Part shown: one piece after another, positions 1 through 7,205 of the stretch
Numbering within the stretch: position 1 is the stretch's first letter
Layout of the letters: each line of letters opens with the position of its first letter
Assembly (NCBI RefSeq): GCF_024171955.1
Contig: NZ_JAMTCS010000011.1
Coordinates: forward strand, 62,001-126,000
Length of the DNA: 64,000 nt
Direction: 5' to 3'
From: Promicromonospora thailandica
Lineage (GTDB): Bacteria; Actinomycetota; Actinomycetes; Actinomycetales; Cellulomonadaceae
Program-made: the position numbers and the translations under genes
The notes under the pieces: generated by a model
Seen by the model: the letters and a program-made list of their open reading frames with translations, nothing else
Told to the model about the DNA's origin: nothing
Database searches by the model: none

Positions 1-37
1 CCTCGCGCGTTCGCCGGTCGGGCCGGGCGTCGGCCGG

Positions 38-1423
38 TCAGGCCGGCTCGACCGCCTGGACGCCCTCGACGGCCTGGATCAGCGAGCCGTGCTCGGCCTC
101 GAAGCGGGCCGTGTACTCCTCGTACAGGCGCTGGTCGACGGCGTTCGCGGTGCGCAGCCGGACGATCGACGCCGGCTCCTCGACCCGCTCGGTGGGCTGG
201 CCCGACTTGCCCTGGTGCCCGACGCGCTCCGCGACGGGCACGCCCACGCCCGCCACGGCCGCGAGGTGGCTGGCCGCGAGGTGCTTCATCGTGCCGACCA
301 GGTGGAACTGCTCGTCGAGGGTCTCCCGGCACAGGCGCTCGAGGTCGCGCTCGCTCAGGTCTGCCGTCGCCTCGAGCCAGTACATGTCCTCCTCGGTGGC
401 GATCGGCCGGTAGGCGCCGGGCCCGCGGTACCTCGTGGCGTACCGCGCCCGGATCTCCGGGTGCGTCGTCACGAGCTGCCGCGACAGCATGTTGGTCAGC
501 CCGTTCTCCACCGTGTAGGCGATGTGCTCGTCGAACGTCGGCGAGTCGTCGCGCGTGCCGATGATGTGCTCCGACGCCTGTCGCTTGAAGTACCCGGAGC
601 GGATCTGCGACACCGGGTCGCGCAGCACCGTGAAGTAGGACAGGCGCCGGCCCGGCAGCGTGAAGCCGAACGGGTGGTGCTGGTGCACCATCTGGAACGG
701 GGCGAGGTCCGCGGCGGAGTACTGCAGGGCACGCTCGACCTGGAGCTCCCCGAACCGCCGGTTGATCTCGATCATCCGCGCCCAGGGGATGGTCCGCTTG
801 AGCGAGACGATCATGCTGGTGCCGCCGGAGAACGGCAGGTGGAAGAAGACGGGCAGCACCTCCGGGTCCACCGGGCGGCGCAGGGCCCGGAACTCGTCGG
901 CCCGCGCGTCGGTGCCCCAGGCGCTGATGAACCGCTCCTCCAGGTCGGGGAACGCCTCGACGAGCGACGTCATCCGCTCCCGGGCCTCGTCCTCGCGGCC
1001 CAGGGCCCAGAGCGCCGTGGTGACGACGGCCTCGGCGAACGCCGGCGGGCCGCCGCGCACCCGCCGGCGAGGGATCGCCGCGGCGTCCTCGAACCGGCCC
1101 GCCTCCGCGAGCATCACGGGCAGCCACGCGCCGGAGGCCTCGTCGCCGAACTCCTTCCAGAGGGTCGCGACGGCGCCGAGCGACACGCCCGCCCAGTCGT
1201 GCGTGCGGTTGCGCACCGCCAGGCCCCGCACCTCCTCGACGGCCTCCACCGAGGGACGGGAGCCGCGGGCGTTCGACACGAGCAGGTCGGTGAGCTTGGT
1301 CTGCAGCTCGTCGATGCCGGTCCGGTAGGCGGTGACGGGCCCGAACTGGCCGCGGAACCGGGCGCCGATGCCCTTGCCCTCGCCGTACCCGCGCCGCCGC
1401 TCGGCCGTGCTCTGGTCATTCAT
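38..1423 (-). CDS. sulfotransferase-family protein
   Basis: Predicted 461-residue cytoplasmic sulfotransferase that would move sulfate from PAPS to an unknown acceptor. Residues 192-208 (VFFHLPFSGGTSMIVSL) look like the 5'-phosphosulfate loop, and 263-280 (YFTVLRDPVSQIRSGYFK) look like the 3'-phosphate-binding strand and helix with its Arg-Asp-Pro. The first ~185 residues are helical and match no family I recognise. The ATG at 1423 is preceded by AGGAAG with a 6-nt spacer, which decides the start; an in-frame GTG lies 15 bases upstream. It is the last gene of a leftward set, 41 bp after the APS kinase that would make its donor. This context is the main support for a PAPS-dependent role. The acceptor could be a glycan, lipid or small molecule. 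Confidence 0.75.
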   Translation of the reverse strand: MNDQSTAERRRGYGEGKGIGARFRGQFGPVTAYRTGIDELQTKLTDLLVSNARGSRPSVEAVEEVRGLAVRNRTHDWAGVSLGAVATLWKEFGDEASGAWLPVMLAEAGRFEDAAAIPRRRVRGGPPAFAEAVVTTALWALGREDEARERMTSLVEAFPDLEERFISAWGTDARADEFRALRRPVDPEVLPVFFHLPFSGGTSMIVSLKRTIPWARMIEINRRFGELQVERALQYSAADLAPFQMVHQHHPFGFTLPGRRLSYFTVLRDPVSQIRSGYFKRQASEHIIGTRDDSPTFDEHIAYTVENGLTNMLSRQLVTTHPEIRARYATRYRGPGAYRPIATEEDMYWLEATADLSERDLERLCRETLDEQFHLVGTMKHLAASHLAAVAGVGVPVAERVGHQGKSGQPTERVEEPASIVRLRTANAVDQRLYEEYTARFEAEHGSLIQAVEGVQAVEPA

Positions 1424-1464
1424 CTGCTGCTTCCTCACATGCGTCGGTGCTGCTTCGGTGCTGG

Positions 1465-2748
1465 TCACGGGTGTCCTGGTCGTCCCAGGTCCTCCTCGCC
1501 GAGCCGCGCCGCCAGGGCGGTGCGGACGGTGCGGACGGCCTCCTCGACCGGCACGTGCGACGTGTCGACGACGACGTCGGCGTCGGCCGGCTCCTCGTAC
1601 GGTGACGAGATCCCGGTGAAGTCGGGGATCTCGCCCGCCCGCGCGCGGGCGTACAGGCCCTTGCGGTCGCGCGCCTCGCACACCTCCAGGGGCGTGCTCA
1701 CGTGCACGAGCAGGTAGTGCGCCCCCGCGGCCTCGGCCAGCTCCCGCACGCGCGCCCGGCCCGAGGCGAACGGCGCGATGGGGGCGGCGACGGCGATACC
1801 GCCGTGCTCGGCCACGAGCGCCGCGACGTAGCCGATGCGCTCGACGTTCAGCTCGCGGGACGCCCGGTCGAAGCCGAGACCCTTGGACAGGTGGTGGCGC
1901 ACGGCGTCGCCGTCGAGCAGCGTGGTCCGCAGGCCGTCGTCGTCCAGCTCGGCGGCCAGTGCCCGGGCCACCGTCGACTTGCCCGAGCCCGACAGGCCCG
2001 TGAAGAAGACGACCGCGCCCCGGCGGTGGGCGCTGCGGGTCGCACGGTTCACCTCGGCGGCCGAGGCGGGCGGGTACAGGGCCGCCACCGCCTCCTCGCG
2101 CACGCGGGCCAGGCCCGCGACGGCGTCGGCGGTCGCGGGGGAGCGGCGCGCGGCGAGCGGCTCGGCCCGGCGTGCGCCGTAGGCGCCCGCGACGTCGGCG
2201 AGAGACACCGCCGTCCGGTCGGCGCCCGGCCAGGGCACGGCGACCGTGACCACGCGCGCGCCCGTGCGGTCGGCGAGGTCGCCGGCCAGCGCCTGCGCGG
2301 CGCGGACGAGGCCCGCGGCACCCACGGCGCCCGGCTCCGGCGCCCGGCGCGCGACCGGGACGAGCAGCAGCACCGTGCCACCACCCGGCCCGGTGGCCAG
2401 GGCCGCCGCCGTCTCCACGTCCTCGCGGGTGGGCGGCTCGGTGACGAGCAGGCCGACCTCGTCCGCCCCGGCGCCGAGGTCCGTGCGCACGTCCCGGGCC
2501 GGGCGGCGGACGGCGTCGTCCCACTGCGGGCCGATCGCCGCGGCGAGCGGCTTGAGCGGCTCGACCGCGGCCGACGGGCCGCTCGTGAGGCGGGCGAGCG
2601 GGGTGTTCTCGGCGTCGGTCAGCACGACCTCGGGCGGCACGCCGGGCAGGGCCGCCGCGAGGTCCGCGGGGGCCAGCGCGCCGCCGAGGGCGAGCTCGAG
2701 GAGGTCCAGCTCGTCGTCGGTCAGGACGCGGGCGGGGGTGTCGGTCAT
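1465..2748 (-). CDS. cysC: adenylyl-sulfate (APS) kinase with degenerate N-terminal domain
   Basis: Phosphorylates APS at the 3'-OH to give PAPS. The kinase domain fills about residues 240-427: P-loop GLSGSGKST at 251-259, the DGDAVRHHLSKGLGF stretch near 279-293, and the FTGISSPYE substrate segment near the C-terminus. A stand-alone CysC is about 200 residues, so the ~240 extra N-terminal residues are unusual. They faintly resemble the ATP-sulfurylase part of Met3-like bifunctional enzymes, but no QxRN or HxxH catalytic motif is visible, so I infer a regulatory or structural remnant. ATG at 2748 overlaps the tauE-like stop by 4 bases (ATGA), so the two are translationally coupled. The kinase role is secure; the role of the N-terminus is a guess. 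Confidence 0.88.
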   Translation of the reverse strand: MTDTPARVLTDDELDLLELALGGALAPADLAAALPGVPPEVVLTDAENTPLARLTSGPSAAVEPLKPLAAAIGPQWDDAVRRPARDVRTDLGAGADEVGLLVTEPPTREDVETAAALATGPGGGTVLLLVPVARRAPEPGAVGAAGLVRAAQALAGDLADRTGARVVTVAVPWPGADRTAVSLADVAGAYGARRAEPLAARRSPATADAVAGLARVREEAVAALYPPASAAEVNRATRSAHRRGAVVFFTGLSGSGKSTVARALAAELDDDGLRTTLLDGDAVRHHLSKGLGFDRASRELNVERIGYVAALVAEHGGIAVAAPIAPFASGRARVRELAEAAGAHYLLVHVSTPLEVCEARDRKGLYARARAGEIPDFTGISSPYEEPADADVVVDTSHVPVEEAVRTVRTALAARLGEEDLGRPGHP

Positions 2749-3746
2749 CGGTGCGGGCTCGATTCTGCGGGGGCCTGGTCGTCGGCCTGGCTCGTCGTGG
2801 AGTCGTGGCCGGGATCGCTGGTGGAGTCGCGCTTCGAGTGTGCCCCCGGCGCCTGGGTACCGCCGGAGAAGCGGCGCCGCACCCAGAACCACACCAGGTT
2901 GCCGACCACGAGCGCGGTGCCGGCGGCGCCGAGCACCACGGGCAGGCTCGCGCCGAGCAGCTTCAGCGCCGAGGCGAGCAGCAGGATCGCGAGGGCCCGG
3001 CGGATGATGCCGCCCGGCGCGCGCGAGGACACGTGGGCGCCGAACCAGGCGCCGGGGATCGCGCCGACCAGGAGAGACGTGGTCAGCCCGAGCGAGAAGT
3101 CGCCGTACAGGAGGTGCCCGAGCGAGGCCGCCGCGACGAGGGGCACGGCCTGCACGAGGTCGGTGCCCACGAGCTGCGAGGCCTTCAGGGCCGGGTACAG
3201 CAGCAGGAGCACCACGATGATGATCGACCCGGCGCCCACCGACGTCATGCCCACCAGGAGCCCGGCGGCCGCGCCGAGGAGCGCCGTCGGGACCGGGCGC
3301 ACCACGAGCTCGGGCGCCGACGGCCGGGCGGGTCCCTCGCCGAGCGCGGAGCGGCTGCGGACCATCTGGAGCACGGCGCGCACCACGAGGCCGGCCGACG
3401 CCAGCAGCAGGGCGCAGCCCAGCACGGTCTTGAGGGCGGCGTCGAGCGACTCCCCGAAGGGCAGGTACTGGATGATCAGCGCGCCCGAGAAGGCGGCGGG
3501 TACGGAGCCGACGCACAGCCACAGCACGAGGCGCAGGTTGACGGTCTTGCGGCGCAGGTGCACGAAGGCGCCGGCCGGCTTCATGAACAGGCTGGCCACG
3601 ACGTCGCTGGAGACCGCGACGAGCGGGTCCACACGGAACACGAAGATGAGCATCGGCGTCATCAGGGCGCCGCCACCCATGCCGGTGAGCCCCACGATGA
3701 AGCCGACCACCAGGCCGCCGAGGATCAGGGCGGGGTCAATGGTCAC
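2745..3746 (-). CDS. TauE/SafE-family membrane transporter (putative sulfite/organosulfonate exporter)
   Basis: A 333-residue integral membrane protein with about eight hydrophobic helices in two halves. The first half opens with the glycine-rich ILGGLVVGFIVGLTGMGGGA segment, and the second half repeats it as LLGAAAGLLVGMTSVGAGS, typical of the TauE/SafE (DUF81) fold. A polar Ser/Asp/Gly-rich tail of about 40 residues follows the last helix. Family members export sulfite, sulfonates or related anions. Being first in a run with APS kinase and sulfotransferase supports a sulfur-anion substrate, but direction and substrate are not visible. The GTG at 3746 has AGGGA about 8 nt upstream; a TTG at 3785 would add 13 residues. 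Confidence 0.8.
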   Translation of the reverse strand: MTIDPALILGGLVVGFIVGLTGMGGGALMTPMLIFVFRVDPLVAVSSDVVASLFMKPAGAFVHLRRKTVNLRLVLWLCVGSVPAAFSGALIIQYLPFGESLDAALKTVLGCALLLASAGLVVRAVLQMVRSRSALGEGPARPSAPELVVRPVPTALLGAAAGLLVGMTSVGAGSIIIVVLLLLYPALKASQLVGTDLVQAVPLVAAASLGHLLYGDFSLGLTTSLLVGAIPGAWFGAHVSSRAPGGIIRRALAILLLASALKLLGASLPVVLGAAGTALVVGNLVWFWVRRRFSGGTQAPGAHSKRDSTSDPGHDSTTSQADDQAPAESSPHR

Positions 3747-4020
3747 GAATGCTGTCCCTGTCGGTCGCGGCGTCGCCGGGTCCAATCCCGACTACTCCGG
3801 TCGGTTTTATGGCCCATGATGTGCGTAGGTTGCCGATCAGCACTGAACGGCCTCCCTGGCAGTGGATCGCATGCACGAATGGTAGCCTCGGCGCGTTCGC
3901 CGGGGTTCCACCCGGCTGCCGCCCGGACGGGCCGGCCACCCGACGCGGGCCAGGGCAGTCCGCACGGGCGCTCGACGTTCCCGTACGTCTCAGCAGACGT
4001 TCCCGCAGACCTGGAGACCG
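3747..4020. promoter_or_regulatory. divergent control region between the two sulfur arms
   Basis: This 274-bp gap separates the leftward exporter/APS-kinase arm from rightward cysQDN and must carry both promoters. A short palindrome CCGAC-N7-GTCGG occupies 3788-3804, just upstream of the exporter start, and could be an operator. Candidate rightward -10 hexamers are TAGGTT (3826-3831) and TAGCCT (3883-3888), neither with a convincing -35. No ORF or stable terminator is seen here. Confidence 0.4.
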
Positions 4021-4896
4021 ATGGACTCGCCCTCTCCCACGCTCCCTCCGGCGTCGCTCGACGACGCCGCCCTCGCCCACGCGCTCGCTGCCGGAGCCGC
4101 CGAGGTGCTCCTCGCGCTCCGGGCCGAGGTCGACGCCGCGGGCGGCACGTTCGTCGCCCCCGAGCTCAAGGACGCCGGGGACGCCGCGGCGCAGGCCTGG
4201 CTCGCCGCCGCGCTCGCCGCCGCCCGCCCCGCGGACGCCGTGCTCTCGGAGGAGGCCGCCGACGACCGGGGCCGGCTCGACGCCGCCCGGGTCTGGATCA
4301 TCGACCCCCTCGACGGCACCCGCGAGTTCGCGGAGCGCCCGGAGGCGGACTCCCCGGCCGGGGTGTGGCGGGACGACTTCGCCGTCCACGTCGCGCTCTG
4401 GGAGCGGGGGGCCGGCCTCACCGCCGGAGCCGTCGCGCTCCCGGCCCGCGGCCAGGTCCCGACCACCGCGGACGGCGTCGTGCCCGACGACGACAGTGCG
4501 GCCGTGCTCGAGGGGCGGCGCCCGCTGCGCATCGCCGCGAGCCGCAGCCGTCCGCCGGCGTTCGTGTCCGCGCTGGCCGAGCGCGGCGACGTGGAGCTCG
4601 TGCCGATGGGCTCGGCGGGCGTCAAGGTGCTCGCGGTGGCCGACGGTACAGTGGATGCCTACGTCCACGGGGGCGGCCAGTACGAGTGGGACTCCGCGGC
4701 CCCTGTCGCCGTCGCCAGGTCCCGCGGGCTCGTCTGCACCCGTCTGGACGGATCGGAGCTCGAGTACAACCGGGAGAACCCCTGGCTCCCCGACCTGTTC
4801 GTATGCCCCCCGGCACTGGCTCCGCGCCTGCGTGAGCTGCTCGGCACCGTCGGTGTCGCGTCCGTGGTCGGGGCAGATAGCAAGGAAGGTGCTTGA
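4021..4896 (+). CDS. cysQ: 3'(2'),5'-bisphosphate nucleotidase CysQ
   Basis: Hydrolyses 3'-phosphoadenosine 5'-phosphate (PAP), the by-product of sulfotransferases, to AMP and phosphate. The 291-residue protein has the Mg-dependent inositol-monophosphatase fold: LSEEAADD at 75-82, the metal-binding signature VWIIDPLDGTREF at 91-103, and the C-terminal YEWDSAAP with the Trp-Asp metal ligand. The ATG at 4021 has GGAG 5 nt upstream. It sits 3 bp before cysD, so the three genes are very likely one transcript. In this locus the enzyme would pull sulfotransfer forward by removing inhibitory PAP. Other members act on inositol phosphates, but the neighbours favour PAP. Confidence 0.9.
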   Translation: MDSPSPTLPPASLDDAALAHALAAGAAEVLLALRAEVDAAGGTFVAPELKDAGDAAAQAWLAAALAAARPADAVLSEEAADDRGRLDAARVWIIDPLDGTREFAERPEADSPAGVWRDDFAVHVALWERGAGLTAGAVALPARGQVPTTADGVVPDDDSAAVLEGRRPLRIAASRSRPPAFVSALAERGDVELVPMGSAGVKVLAVADGTVDAYVHGGGQYEWDSAAPVAVARSRGLVCTRLDGSELEYNRENPWLPDLFVCPPALAPRLRELLGTVGVASVVGADSKEGA

Positions 4897-4899
4897 GGA

Positions 4900-5803
4900 G
4901 TGAAGAGCCACGTCCTGAGCCAGCTGCGCAGCCTGGAGGCCGAGAGCATCCACATCATGCGCGAGGTGGTCGCGGAGATGCAGCGGCCCTGCCTGCTGTT
5001 CTCCGGCGGCAAGGACTCCATCGTGATGCTGCACCTCGCCGTGAAGGCGTTCGCGCCCGCGCGCGTGCCGTTCCCGATCATGCACGTCGACACCGGCCTG
5101 AACTTCCGGACCGTGCTCGACTGCCGGGACCGCTGGGTGGAGCGCACGGGCGTCCAGCTCGTCGTCGCCTCCGTCCAGGAGGGGATCGACCGCGGCCTCG
5201 TGCAGGAGGAGCCCAACGGTTCCCGCAACCGGATCCAGACCCCGGTGCTGCTGGAGGCCGCCGAGAAGCACGGCTTCGACGCGCTGTTCGGCGGCGGGCG
5301 CCGTGACGAGGAGAAGGCCCGCGCCAAGGAGCGCGTGTTCTCCTTCCGCGACGACTTCGGCCAGTGGGACCCCCAAGAACCAGCGTCCGGAGATCTGGAA
5401 CCTCTACAACGGCCGCGTCCACCAGGGCGAGTCCATCCGGGTGTTCCCGCTGTCCAACTGGACCGAGCTGGACATCTGGTCCTACATCGAGGCCGAGGAC
5501 ATCGACCTGCCGGACCTCTACCTCGCCAAGGAGCGCGAGGTCGTGGAGCGCGGCGGCATGCTCTACGAGGTCAACGACTTCACCCCGCTCAAGGACGGCG
5601 AGAGCGCGCAGGTCCTCTCCACGCGCTACCGCACCGTCGGCGACGCGAACCTCACCGCCTGCGTCGAGTCCACGGCGAGCACGCTGCACGACGTCGTCGA
5701 GGAGGTCGCCGCCGTGCGCCTCACGGAGCGCGGTGCCACGCGCGGCGACGACCGGGTCAGCGAGGCCGCCATGGAGGACCGCAAGAAGGAAGGCTACTTC
5801 TGA
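4900..5803 (+). pseudogene. cysD: sulfate adenylyltransferase subunit 2, frameshifted by one extra C
   Basis: CysD is the catalytic ATP-PPase subunit that makes APS from sulfate and ATP together with CysN. The PP-loop is present (LLFSGGKDSIVML) as is the GGGRRDEEKARAKER segment. Reading from GTG 4900 is authentic up to Pro158. Then the run of five C at 5370-5374 throws the frame. The correct continuation (KNQRPEIWNLYNGRV... to ...EEGYF-like KKEGYF) is in the +2 frame and stops at 5803. Removing one C restores a normal 300-residue CysD. Without the correction the frame stays open and runs straight into cysN, giving a 738-residue hybrid whose residues 159-301 are nonsense. A homopolymer sequencing error is the simplest explanation; a real lesion or frameshifting is possible. 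An AAGGAAGG ribosome site precedes the start. Confidence 0.85.
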
Positions 5804-7116
5804 TGACGACGACTCTTCCCGACGCCGCCGGGACCCACCACGAGGTCGTCAGCGGCGACCTGCTGCGCTTCGCCACGGCGGGCTCGGTCGACGACGGCAA
5901 GTCGACGCTGATCGGCCGCCTGCTGTTCGACAGCAAGTCGATCTTCGCCGACCAGCTCGAGTCGGTGGAGCAGGTCAGCAAGGACCGCGGCAACGACTAC
6001 GCGGACCTCTCGCTCCTGACGGACGGCCTGCGCGCCGAGCGGGAGCAGGGCATCACCATCGACGTGGCCTACCGCTACTTCGCGACGCCCAAGCGCAAGT
6101 TCATCATCGCGGACACCCCGGGCCACATCCAGTACACGCGGAACATGGTCACGGGCGCCTCGACGGCGGACGTCGCGCTCATCCTCGTGGACGCGCGCAA
6201 GGGCGTCGTCGAGCAGTCGCGCCGGCACACGTTCCTGGCGACGCTGCTGGGCGTGCCCCACGTCGTCGTCTGCGTGAACAAGATGGACCTGGTCGACTAC
6301 GACGAGGCCGTGTTCGAGAACATCCGCAAGGAGTTCACGGAGTTCGCGAGCCGGCTGCGCGTGCCCGACCTGACCTTCATCCCCGTGTCCGCCCTGGCGG
6401 GCGACAACGTGGTCACGCGCTCCGAGAACATGCAGTGGTTCGACGGCTCGCCGCTGCTCAGCCACCTGGAGCGGCTGCACGTGGCCTCCGACCGCAACCT
6501 GGTCGACGTGCGGTTCCCGGTGCAGTACGTGATCCGGCCGCAGCAGAACGACGCGCGCGACTACCGCGGCTACGCGGGCACCGTGGCGTCCGGGGTCATG
6601 AAGCCGGGCGACCGGGTGCTGGCCCTGCCCGCGGGCCTGGAGACCACCATCGCGTCCATCGACACGGCGGACGGCCCGGTCGACGAGGCCTTCCCGCCGA
6701 TGTCCGTGACGGTGCGCCTGGCGGACGAGATCGACATCTCGCGCGGCGACATGATCTGCCGCCCGAACAACGCCCCGACGGTGACGCAGGACGTCGACGC
6801 CCAGATCTGCTGGATGGACGAGTCCGCCTCGCTGGTGCAGGGCAAGAAGTACGCGATCAAGCACACCACCCGGTGGGCGCGCGCGATGGTGAAGAACATC
6901 AACTACCGCGTCGACGTGAACACGCTGCACCGCGACGAGGACGCCACGGAGATCAAGCTCAACGAGATCGCCCGCATCCGCCTGCGCGTCACCCAGCCGC
7001 TGTTCGTGGACCCGTACCAGGCCAACCGGCAGACCGGCGCCTTCATCCTCGTGGACGAGGCCACCAACAAGACGGTCGCCGCGGGCATGATCGGCGGGAC
7101 GGCGCACCAGTACTGA
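5803..7116 (+). CDS. cysN: sulfate adenylyltransferase subunit 1 (GTPase CysN)
   Basis: The GTPase subunit that drives APS synthesis by CysD. The 437-residue protein shows the translational-GTPase motifs in order: G1 GSVDDGKST near residue 24, switch and G2 region EREQGITIDVAYRYF, G3 DTPGH, G4 NKMD, followed by beta-barrel domains. There is no C-terminal CysC extension, consistent with a separate APS kinase gene in the divergent arm. The ATG shares bases with the cysD stop (TGATG), so it should be coupled to cysD translation. A strong hairpin lies 14 bp beyond the stop, ending the cysQDN unit. Confidence 0.95.
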   Translation: MTTTLPDAAGTHHEVVSGDLLRFATAGSVDDGKSTLIGRLLFDSKSIFADQLESVEQVSKDRGNDYADLSLLTDGLRAEREQGITIDVAYRYFATPKRKFIIADTPGHIQYTRNMVTGASTADVALILVDARKGVVEQSRRHTFLATLLGVPHVVVCVNKMDLVDYDEAVFENIRKEFTEFASRLRVPDLTFIPVSALAGDNVVTRSENMQWFDGSPLLSHLERLHVASDRNLVDVRFPVQYVIRPQQNDARDYRGYAGTVASGVMKPGDRVLALPAGLETTIASIDTADGPVDEAFPPMSVTVRLADEIDISRGDMICRPNNAPTVTQDVDAQICWMDESASLVQGKKYAIKHTTRWARAMVKNINYRVDVNTLHRDEDATEIKLNEIARIRLRVTQPLFVDPYQANRQTGAFILVDEATNKTVAAGMIGGTAHQY

Positions 7117-7130
7117 CCGCCGCGCCGCCG

Positions 7131-7171
7131 CGCCGGAAGGCCGCCGACCCTCGGTCGGCGGCCTTCCGGCG
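7131..7171 (+). terminator. hairpin terminator after cysN
   Basis: Perfect 19-bp stem: left arm CGCCGGAAGGCCGCCGACC at 7131-7149, 3-nt loop CTC, right arm at 7153-7171. No T-run follows, as is common for actinobacterial intrinsic or Rho-assisted terminators. It separates cysQDN from the acyltransferase gene. Confidence 0.75.
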
Positions 7172-7205
7172 CCCCAGCACGTAGATCCATCCGGAGGTTT
7201 CCCAG

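Noticed and set aside
4900-7116. Single 738-codon CysD-CysN fusion gene
   Set aside because: The middle ~143 residues match neither protein while the authentic CysD continuation is in another frame; a one-base insertion explains it.
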